NCBI GenBank assembly: GCA_028280735.1
Contig: JANQLH010000059.1
Coordinates: forward strand, 1 to 49,074
Reading direction: 5' to 3'
Length of the DNA stretch: 49,074 nt
Origin: SAR324 cluster bacterium
GTDB lineage: Bacteria; SAR324; XYD2-FULL-50-16
How positions within the stretch are numbered: the stretch's first letter is position 1; each line of letters begins with the position of its first letter. Positions 42,922-49,074 of this stretch are shown here, one piece after another. The notes below the pieces were generated by a model, which was not told the origin of the DNA, searched no databases, and was given only the letters and a program-made list of their open reading frames with translations. The position numbers and the translations under genes are program-made.

Positions 42922-44199
42922 TCAAATACCTGTTTTTTTTCGCAAGTATACAAGTGTGTGGGTAGCCATCTCTTTTCTTTGAAATTCCACGTATCCCATG
43001 GATCGGTATAGATTCAAGGCTGGAGTGCTTTTATGACCTGTAAACAATTCAAACCGTTTGGTTTTTGTTGGCATTGACTCAAGCGTTTCCATCAGAACTC
43101 TTCCTACGCCAAGTCCAAAATATTTGGGATCGACAAATAACTTGTTAATAGAACAGGTATCATCCTCAAATTTTGCTCTAACAGAGGCGATAATTTTGTT
43201 CTTGAAGACAACCTTCAAAAACAATTGTTCCTTGAACTCATTTTTAATGCTTTCGAGTGTCTGCAACATTGGCGGCAACCCGGGATCAGCATACCGATCC
43301 GCCTCGAATTGATAAGCGGCTTTCTGAAGGTCAAGAATTGTCGACAGATCTTGTTCTTCGACTTCAACTATTTCCAGATCTTTGTTCAACTCTTTCCTCA
43401 TCTGCTTTTTGGCCGGGCTAAGAAAAGAGCAGGGAACCATCGAAACACATTTTCCACAAACATCTGTCAACCCAAGATGCTTGTATCTATCCATGTTTTC
43501 AATTAACACCCGGTAGCAATCCTGTCGGACAAAATCAGCATCACTGATCGCGTCAACCGGACAGCGCTGACTGCATATCCTGCAGGAGCCATTGTATTTT
43601 TGCAGGCAGTACTCAGTGCTCACAGCCAAGGTGGGTGCCAACGGTGCTTCGGTAATTAAGCTGCCCAATCGTCCGCAGCAGCCCTTTTCGGTTATCAACT
43701 GATGATGATACCCAAAATTACCTAAGCCGGCTATGTAAGCCACATGCTTGTGTGACCAGTCACTCACCAAACTTTTTGTATCAAAATTGTGGGTAGGTGG
43801 AAGAACCTTGGACAAAAACCCGTACTCACCCAACTTCTTTGCCAGATGATTGTTTAACGCGATGATTAGCCCGTTTGTTTCCACATAAGCCACTGCCCAT
43901 TCCTCTGAAGCTGCTTTATCAGTTTTGTTGCTTAAGGGAATTTCCTTAATAAAAGGAAGATAATACACCACGACGGATTTTGCCCCGGGAAGCAATTCTT
44001 TAGGTGTTGCATGGGTTTTGCTGACCAATTGTTTCAAATCCCAGAATAGAGGATCATTTGCCCGGGTATATCCTACTATCGGCTTTTGCCAGATGGATCG
44101 TTCCATTTTTTCTGAGGCATATCGAGCAACAAAATCCTCAATAATGGTCTCAACAATTGCATTTACATTCAGTTTCTTACCTGACAATTCACTCTCCAA
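42922..44199 (-). CDS. Epoxyqueuosine-reductase-like Fe-S protein fused to a GNAT acetyltransferase
   Basis: 425 residues. Residues 1-270 match the short epoxyqueuosine reductase-like Fe-S family: KPIVGYTRANDPLFWDLKQL, LLPGAKSVVVYYLPF, HVAYIAGLGNFGYHHQLIT, then two 4Fe-4S motifs, CRICSQRCPVDAI with neighbouring cysteines, and VCGKCVSMVPCSF. Residues about 275-425 are a GNAT domain: LEIVEVEEQDLSTILDLQKA, the acetyl-CoA motif KLFVDPKYFGLGVGRVLMET, and ALNLYRSMGYVEFQRKEMA. The junction is continuous with no frame change. Redox enzyme and acetyltransferase in one chain suggests two steps on one substrate, but neither substrate is known. Only TTG codons are available as starts near 44199; a second TTG at 44187 has GGAGAG close by. 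Confidence 0.85.
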   Translation of the reverse strand: MESELSGKKLNVNAIVETIIEDFVARYASEKMERSIWQKPIVGYTRANDPLFWDLKQLVSKTHATPKELLPGAKSVVVYYLPFIKEIPLSNKTDKAASEEWAVAYVETNGLIIALNNHLAKKLGEYGFLSKVLPPTHNFDTKSLVSDWSHKHVAYIAGLGNFGYHHQLITEKGCCGRLGSLITEAPLAPTLAVSTEYCLQKYNGSCRICSQRCPVDAISDADFVRQDCYRVLIENMDRYKHLGLTDVCGKCVSMVPCSFLSPAKKQMRKELNKDLEIVEVEEQDLSTILDLQKAAYQFEADRYADPGLPPMLQTLESIKNEFKEQLFLKVVFKNKIIASVRAKFEDDTCSINKLFVDPKYFGLGVGRVLMETLESMPTKTKRFELFTGHKSTPALNLYRSMGYVEFQRKEMATHTLVYLRKKTGI

Positions 44200-44370
44200 G
44201 GGTTAGATTATGGATAAACTCTGGTTCAGCTTATTGATTTCTGCGCAATTGGTCCAGTAGCATGAAAAACAGGGGTACTCCAAAAAAACTTTCGGGGACG
44301 CTTTTTTTACTCAACACTATGTCGGACACTAAAACTTAATCATTTGAATTTCCATGTCGTCCCTCTGGTG

Positions 44371-44398
44371 GCTACTATATACCGCTCCTGCGGAGCTT
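44371..44398 (-). repeat. CTCC-palindrome repeat, copy 1
   Basis: The reverse complement reads GCTCCGCAGGAGCGGTATAT followed by AGTAG, nearly the same as the start of the copy at 46669 (GCTCCGTAGGAGCGATATAGTAG). The core CTCC(T/G)(G/T)CGGAG-type palindrome occupies 44385-44395. Confidence 0.6.
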
Positions 44399-44516
44399 TG
44401 GTAAATGCTCTTTTATGGCAAAATCTCTACTTTATCAATGGTGAACAAACTGCTTCCAAGGTCAACTTGGTCATCATCATCTAGTAGTTTTTAAGTATGG
44501 TTGACTATTCAATTAG

Positions 44517-44529
44517 ACCCCGAAGGGGT
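44517..44529 (+). repeat. ACCCCGAAGGGGT palindrome
   Basis: A perfect 13-base palindrome with a GAA centre, followed by GGCATTAT. Similar short GC-rich palindromes with SD-like purine runs recur as dispersed repeats in several bacterial groups. Only one copy is in this window. Confidence 0.45.
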
Positions 44530-45191
44530 GGCATTATAAAGGTATTCAAGTCCCGTATGCACGACACAAAAACCTAATTTGAGTTTTTTGGAAGCACTTG
44601 GAAAAACTGCTATTATTTGAACCGGATACTTGTGGAACAATCACCTGATACTTTTCGCTTGATAGCGCCCGATGCAAAATTAGTCGTTGAAAACAAAACC
44701 GGTTTATTCAACACTAATCGTTATTGACAAGATAGAAAAGATAACAGGTGCCTGAACAAAAACCTTTGAAATCCATGCACATTAAGCTTGAGGGATGTAT
44801 ATTTGCTGTGAAATAAACTGTTTTCAATGATTAGACGCTAGTTTTCAGAAGTTCCAATACTTTTAGCTGATCATTGAAGACTGATGGCAGATCAATTATT
44901 AAACAACAATTATTAAAACCAGTTTAAACCATAACTATAAAAGCTTTAAGGGCAGCTTGATGTTTCAAAGTTCAGCGCATTCAGAGATCAGCTCTCAGCC
45001 AGTTTTTGTTTGAAATTTCAATGTTTTATACTCAATACTGACGGCTGATAACACAATAATCTTCAAGCTGAATTTCGGTATTTAGCAGAAGGCTGAACAA
45101 AGGGTTAGCGATTTTTCGTTCAGACACTTACTACGACAAAACCGGACTAAGCTCCAAGGATTGTTCGTTCAAGCACTAACCATAGATTGCA

Positions 45192-46607
45192 ATGATTATT
45201 AACGAGAGAAGAGAGCAACCAAACCAGGCATCCATTTTTCTGGCCTTTTGCATCTGTCTGGCCATAAGCCTTGGATCGGCAGCTACCCACAATCCTACCT
45301 TTGAGGACACCAGTTTTTATATCGGTATGGTAAGATCCATCGTAGCCATGCTGTTAATCGGGCTTCATTTACTCTTCATCTCTTCGGAGCGCCTTACATA
45401 CTTTATTCCCCTGCCCGTGAATTTTACAACTCATCGAATAGCCATCCTCTGCTGTTTTATCTCGTTTCTTGTCTCAGCTACTCTACTAATGCTCAGGTTA
45501 AACAAACTTGAACCGGACCAGGTTAACCTGGATAGCACAACACTCTGGCTGGCCACAATTTTCTTTATTTTCCTTTTTGTAGTACAGATAATGATTCACC
45601 GGCCCGGTTACCCTTCAACCATTCTTATTGTATCCTTAACCGGGTTTCTTGTTCTGAACTATTTTCACATCAATGCCATCTCCCTTGAGTCGGATACAAG
45701 GCAGCCTTTCTCATTATACTACGAAGCAATCGATCGGTTTTTTGTCGGATTGGACCCCTACCAGGTATATGATTCGGCGGGAAGCAGACCGTTTACCGTT
45801 TTGCCGGGACACTGGCTCAGCTATGTTCTTTTCAGGTTTTTAGACCTGGACCCCCGGTGGCTGGGTTGTCTGGCCCAGTTAATTTCTGTTTGTTTAATCT
45901 ACACAGCCATTCCTAAAAAACGAAAGCATTTAACAGCGTATTTGCTGTCACTGTATTTACTTTCTCCTTACCAGATTTCTGTCGAAGCCAGTTATACTGG
46001 AATTTTACCATTGGTTGTCAGTTTGATTTTCTTCCTGTTCTGCAGGGGATACTACTTGTTAGGCGTAGCAGCGTTGGGTTGGAGTGTCAGCCTTTCGTTG
46101 TACTCCTGGCTGCTGGTTCCCTTTGCCCTGGGTTTTTTATTCAAAAAACAACCATTTAAATACTGGGCTGTCTATCTCGCTCTTGGCGTTCTGTTTGGAA
46201 CCATGCAATTACTTCCTTTCGGCATGAGATTTCAAGATACCTTCCTTTACTGCACCGTTAACTATTGGCTGGACACTTTTTTTTGGAATGGATTCAATAT
46301 CTCCTACTGGCTGGTTCCGATTATAGGAGGCTACGGTCTATACTTTCTTCAGACCTTTTTCTTTCTGGTCCTAATTGTTCAATACCTGAAAAGCGACATG
46401 TCTCTTTCAACCAGTTTTGTTTATGCCAGCACCTACTCCTTATTCTTTTTGATCACCAACCGCGTTGTGGAAAACTACCTGTTTCCATTAATCTTCCTGC
46501 AGGCATTGATGGGCTTTACAGTGTTTGACGAAACCAAATCCGCCAAAGCCACGATCAAAATCCACCGCCCGACAGCAGAAGAACATGATCCCAACATTTC
46601 AGAGTAG
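45192..46607 (+). CDS. Polytopic membrane protein, GT-C-like, function unknown
   Basis: 471 residues with about twelve hydrophobic segments. After the fourth helix a loop reads YYEAIDRFFVGLDPYQVYDS, which resembles the DxY-type loop of GT-C glycosyltransferases (an acidic residue followed by NPY/DPY), and then PFTVLPGHWLSYVLFRFLDL. The hydrophilic tail (about 445-471) is likely cytoplasmic. I do not recognise a named family. It may take part in envelope glycan or lipid modification; this is inference only. It stands alone between two repeat-bearing gaps. Confidence 0.7.
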   Translation: MIINERREQPNQASIFLAFCICLAISLGSAATHNPTFEDTSFYIGMVRSIVAMLLIGLHLLFISSERLTYFIPLPVNFTTHRIAILCCFISFLVSATLLMLRLNKLEPDQVNLDSTTLWLATIFFIFLFVVQIMIHRPGYPSTILIVSLTGFLVLNYFHINAISLESDTRQPFSLYYEAIDRFFVGLDPYQVYDSAGSRPFTVLPGHWLSYVLFRFLDLDPRWLGCLAQLISVCLIYTAIPKKRKHLTAYLLSLYLLSPYQISVEASYTGILPLVVSLIFFLFCRGYYLLGVAALGWSVSLSLYSWLLVPFALGFLFKKQPFKYWAVYLALGVLFGTMQLLPFGMRFQDTFLYCTVNYWLDTFFWNGFNISYWLVPIIGGYGLYFLQTFFFLVLIVQYLKSDMSLSTSFVYASTYSLFFLITNRVVENYLFPLIFLQALMGFTVFDETKSAKATIKIHRPTAEEHDPNISE

Positions 46608-46663
46608 CCGGGATGACTTGGAATTAAATGTTTGTAAGTAGGCCTTATATATCTTTCCAACGA

Positions 46664-46768
46664 TTCTAGCTCCGTAGGAGCGATATAGTAGTAGCCTGGG
46701 GTTTTTAACCCCAGGTGATTATGAGTCCTTGAATATGAGTCCTTGAAATTGAACTCCATAGGAGCGAC
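46664..46768 (+). repeat. CTCC-palindrome repeat, copy 2, with tandem unit
   Basis: Three palindromes in a row: CTCCGTAGGAG (46670-46680), CCTGGGG/CCCCAGG (46695-46701 with 46709-46715) and CTCCATAGGAG (46754-46764). Between the last two lies a tandem duplication of ATGAGTCCTTGAA (46721-46733 and 46735-46747). The first part also occurs inverted at 44371-44398. It follows the membrane protein stop by some 60 bases; the middle hairpin has TTTTTAA in its loop and may aid termination. Confidence 0.65.
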
Positions 46769-46863
46769 ACCATATGCTGGTAACTGATAAAATAATTATA
46801 GATTGTATTAAAAAATGCTTCTTGGATTGGTTAGGTTGAATTCGCTTTAGATTCTCAAAATTA

Positions 46864-48168
46864 CTACTCAATCAACTTTTTTACCTTCGATGAATAACAT
46901 ATCTTTCCTTCATTCACATAGGATTCGTGATTTGAGACAATATGTGCCGGGGTGTATTTATAATTGACCATCAATCCAAAGGACTGCTCAATGCCATGAT
47001 CAGAGATATCGGCCTCCCAATTGATATTCTCTATCTCTGCTCCATTGCCTAAATGAAAACGCGTCACCGGATCATAAGGCAGTTGCCCCTTTTTTTCGAG
47101 CACCAGGTAATTGGCGCACACCTTGGTTAACGGTTTCTTTAACTGTTTTCGAGTGTCTTTATCACCAAACCAGTCCGGCTTGCCAAGCAATGCTTTTTCC
47201 TCTTCGGTAAACACTGAATCTTTGCGATTCATGTAATTCTTTTCTAACCACTTTCTGAATTTAGGGATTGGAGAAAGCGTCGAATAGGTCTTGATCTCGG
47301 GCATCTCTTTGGAGATGTGATCCACGACCTGTTTGATAAGAAAGCTGCCAAAACTGATCCCTTTTAAACCTGTTTGAGCATTGGAAATAGAATAGAAAAT
47401 AGCTGTGTCGGCTTGTGAACCGTAAGCTTCAATCTCGGCTTCGTTCAACAGAGGTTGTATTTTTCGGGCAATTCCCTTGGTAAACGCCACCTGTACAAAA
47501 ATCAACGGTTCATGATGTAAGGCAGGATGAAAAAACGCAAAACAGCTGCGATCTTCCGCCAGTCGCCTTCTTAAGGCTCTCCAGTCTTTAATTTCATGAA
47601 CAGCTTCATAAGCGATTATCTTTTCCAAAATGGCAGCCGGTGTATTCCAGTTGATTTGTTGAAATTCCAGAAACCCCCTGTTGAACCAGGATGACAATAG
47701 GTGAAACAGATCCGCTTCCAAAGGTAGAAAGGATTTATCCTTTTTCAGATCTGCCAGCACCAGTTCTCGCATTTTGATGATTGCTGCTATGCCCCCGGGA
47801 GCAAAATTAATCATTCGTATCAAATCAGCCCTGGGAGAATCGAGAGAACTTGCCAAAACCCGCATGGATTCAAAGTCCCGGGTTTTTAAAAACTTGTTGG
47901 CAGCTTCTGATATGGCTTTGGTATCCGGCCCGAAATCCTTGGTAAGAATGTTAAGAAACCCCCACTGTTCTTTTGCCGACATCCGGTTAAACGCGTCTAC
48001 TATTTCTTTGGCCAAAGCGGTTCCCGATGCCTCTCCTTTTCTGCTTAACAGGGTTTGGCAAATCTGCTTGATCGTTTTCAGTGAATGTTTTTTGATCGGC
48101 TTTTCAAGATATGATCTCCCTAATTCAGAGATGGTCTTGATCATATGCTCCATCCATCCGGAAAGCAT
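46864..48168 (-). CDS. Malonyl-CoA decarboxylase
   Basis: 434 residues, the usual size. The N-terminal helical domain is at about 20-170, and the GNAT-like catalytic domain is C-terminal: AEDRSCFAFFHPALHHEPLI, SISNAQTGLKGISFGSFLIK, TYSTLSPIPKFRKWLEKNY, and VTRFHLGNGAEIENINWEAD followed by SFGLMVNYKY. The serine of TLSPIP and histidine H372 of FHLGNGA correspond to the catalytic Ser and His of the family. It converts malonyl-CoA to acetyl-CoA and CO2, either for malonate use or to control fatty acid synthesis. No malonyl-CoA synthetase or malonate carrier gene is next to it. GAGGAG precedes the ATG. Confidence 0.93.
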   Translation of the reverse strand: MLSGWMEHMIKTISELGRSYLEKPIKKHSLKTIKQICQTLLSRKGEASGTALAKEIVDAFNRMSAKEQWGFLNILTKDFGPDTKAISEAANKFLKTRDFESMRVLASSLDSPRADLIRMINFAPGGIAAIIKMRELVLADLKKDKSFLPLEADLFHLLSSWFNRGFLEFQQINWNTPAAILEKIIAYEAVHEIKDWRALRRRLAEDRSCFAFFHPALHHEPLIFVQVAFTKGIARKIQPLLNEAEIEAYGSQADTAIFYSISNAQTGLKGISFGSFLIKQVVDHISKEMPEIKTYSTLSPIPKFRKWLEKNYMNRKDSVFTEEEKALLGKPDWFGDKDTRKQLKKPLTKVCANYLVLEKKGQLPYDPVTRFHLGNGAEIENINWEADISDHGIEQSFGLMVNYKYTPAHIVSNHESYVNEGKICYSSKVKKLIE

Positions 48169-48265
48169 GTCTTTATCTCCTCAATGAAAAAACTCCAAAA
48201 TTTAAAACCAGGTAACGTCAACTCCATTTCAAACCGGTTTAGAAGTAACAAAACAGTAGGCAGAT

Positions 48266-48997
48266 TTATAGGCAGTACAAAACTTCAATAAGCGGCAACT
48301 CCCATTCATCTGTTTTTGCAGTTGCTTGGAAGTCAGGTGCTTCGTCTGATTTCAAGCGTTTAACTACGGCCAAGACTTTGGCTTGCTCTATTTTGGGTAA
48401 TATAGGCTTCCAGGTTGGTACGGCAGTTTTAGATAATTTTGATATTACTTTATTATCACCGTTCAGAATAACAATCCCTTCGCCTTCGGAAGACAATGTA
48501 ACCGAATCACCGGGATTTAGCGCTTCTAAATCACTATGAATTCTTGAGTGCTGATCAAATGTACCGGGGAATCCCAAATAAAGGTTTTTCAATCCCAGTA
48601 TTTGAAACTGCTTTTTTGTATAGTCCCGGCGGCTGGTTTTTGGCGATTGAAATTCTGAAATCAGGCAATTACCGGATTTAAGCAATCCGATGTGCGGGTT
48701 TGCAACCCCGTTCACGGACATAACGGTTAATGTTTCCATGGCCCTGGTCATCGCCACATAAAACAACCTTCGCTCGTCTTCGATACCTGTGGAAGTTGAA
48801 TTTGAATTCCAGCCTCCGTCTGCGATAAACACATGGTTGAATTCCATTCCTTTGGCACCGTGCATGGTGCTAAGAAACACCCCATTTCCAAATATCTGCT
48901 CATTGCGTAGTTCAGCCAGATTGTCATAGAGATAATCAATTACTACCCCTATTGCAATGCTCGCGTCCCCGGACTCAGGGCAAATTTGTTCTACCGT
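48266..48997 (-). CDS. C-terminal part of a UvrD/Rep-type (possibly RecQ-UvrD fusion) helicase, interrupted
   Basis: The frame holds UvrD-type motifs: GVFLSTMHGAKGMEFNHVFI (motif V region), then ERRLFYVAMTRAMETLTVMS (motif VI), and a 150-residue tail (QILGLKNLYLGFPG, WELPLIEVLYCL) that I associate with large RecQ-UvrD fusion helicases. A codon-by-codon reading upstream from the GTG at 48880 stays coding-like (ASIAIGVVIDYLYDNLAELR) to a TAA at 48998-49000. Beyond it the same frame resumes (RNIRTVFDYLKMTSNSQPRL) to the window edge. So the stop may be a nonsense mutation, a base error, or the true gene may be broken. The rest of the helicase, with Walker A, lies outside the window. Confidence 0.7.
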   Translation of the reverse strand, partial: TVEQICPESGDASIAIGVVIDYLYDNLAELRNEQIFGNGVFLSTMHGAKGMEFNHVFIADGGWNSNSTSTGIEDERRLFYVAMTRAMETLTVMSVNGVANPHIGLLKSGNCLISEFQSPKTSRRDYTKKQFQILGLKNLYLGFPGTFDQHSRIHSDLEALNPGDSVTLSSEGEGIVILNGDNKVISKLSKTAVPTWKPILPKIEQAKVLAVVKRLKSDEAPDFQATAKTDEWELPLIEVLYCL

Positions 48998-49074
48998 TTA
49001 CTCTGTCCTAGCAAGCCTTGGCTGAGAGTTACTTGTCATTTTCAAGTAGTCAAAAACAGTCCTGATATTACGAT

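Larger units (their letters stand above)
44200..45191. other. 992-bp intergenic region with palindromic repeats
   Basis: No frame over 60 codons. It is AT-rich and includes two short palindromic repeats (44371-44398 and 44517-44529). The phrase GGGGACGCTTTTTTTACTC near 44294 recalls the start of the 4291 element but does not continue. It should hold the promoter of the membrane protein gene at 45192. It may be the remains of degraded genes. Confidence 0.6.

Noticed and set aside
1-49074. tRNA, rRNA and CRISPR arrays
   Set aside because: No cloverleaf with a TTCGANTC-type arm, no rRNA blocks and no evenly spaced direct repeats were seen by eye.

Overview
This is a 49-kb piece of a Gram-negative, probably proteobacterial chromosome of low-to-middling GC. 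Several products carry lipoprotein signal peptides. Coding genes include a DUF6279 lipoprotein, a DUF1499 lipoprotein, a PIN-PhoH ATPase, a two-gene indolepyruvate:ferredoxin oxidoreductase, malonyl-CoA decarboxylase and many hybrid sensor kinases. There is no rRNA or tRNA gene, so the lineage stays open: gammaproteobacterial, deltaproteobacterial-like and SAR324-like assignments are all possible. TTG and GTG starts appear to be used several times. I saw no CRISPR array and no recognisable riboswitch.

Bases 1-9900 are an accessory region. It opens with a small lipoprotein gene followed by an integron attC site, then an intact cassette holding a reversed PIN/ribbon-helix-helix toxin-antitoxin pair, then a second, near-identical attC. 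No integrase is in the window. Next come fused scraps of an IS110-type transposase and a group II intron reverse transcriptase, a LysE exporter, a GC-richer GT87 glycosyltransferase, a 485-bp element with perfect 31-bp terminal inverted repeats, a three-gene DUF6279/methyltransferase/Crp group, a solo copy of the element end, a beheaded LysR gene joined to a VOC gene, a DUF998 protein and a higA antitoxin gene without a visible partner.

Bases 10000-29000 are more chromosome-like: a GAF-GAF-HD-GYP c-di-GMP phosphodiesterase convergent with a cation/proton antiporter, a cysteine synthase, a YhhN protein, a sensor kinase with an NMT1/THI5-like sensor, a repeat-filled gap, ferritin-like and DUF1499 genes, PhoH, a degenerate receiver-PilZ protein, iorA-iorB and a nitronate monooxygenase-like flavoprotein.

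Bases 27900-41800 are dominated by signalling: a REC-PAS-HK-REC-HPt hybrid, a 1785-residue protein kinase/AAA ATPase/GAF/histidine kinase, a CheY-like receiver, a PAS kinase with a cysteine cluster, and a 7TMR-DISM protein with two kinase modules flanking one receiver. Together with the 16.9-kb kinase there are five histidine kinase proteins and two stand-alone receivers, one of which has lost its phosphorylation site. Their wiring cannot be read from sequence.

Bases 41800-49074 hold a conserved unknown, YbaK, a fusion of an epoxyqueuosine-reductase-like Fe-S protein to a GNAT acetyltransferase, a nearly 1-kb gap with palindromic repeats, a polytopic membrane protein, malonyl-CoA decarboxylase, and the C-terminal end of a UvrD-type helicase whose frame is broken by a stop codon near the window edge.

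The best candidates for something new are the attC-bounded toxin-antitoxin cassette with its mobile-element scraps, the Fe-S/GNAT fusion, the pseudo-receiver-PilZ protein and the perfect-TIR element. No complete, clearly undescribed multi-gene system was found.
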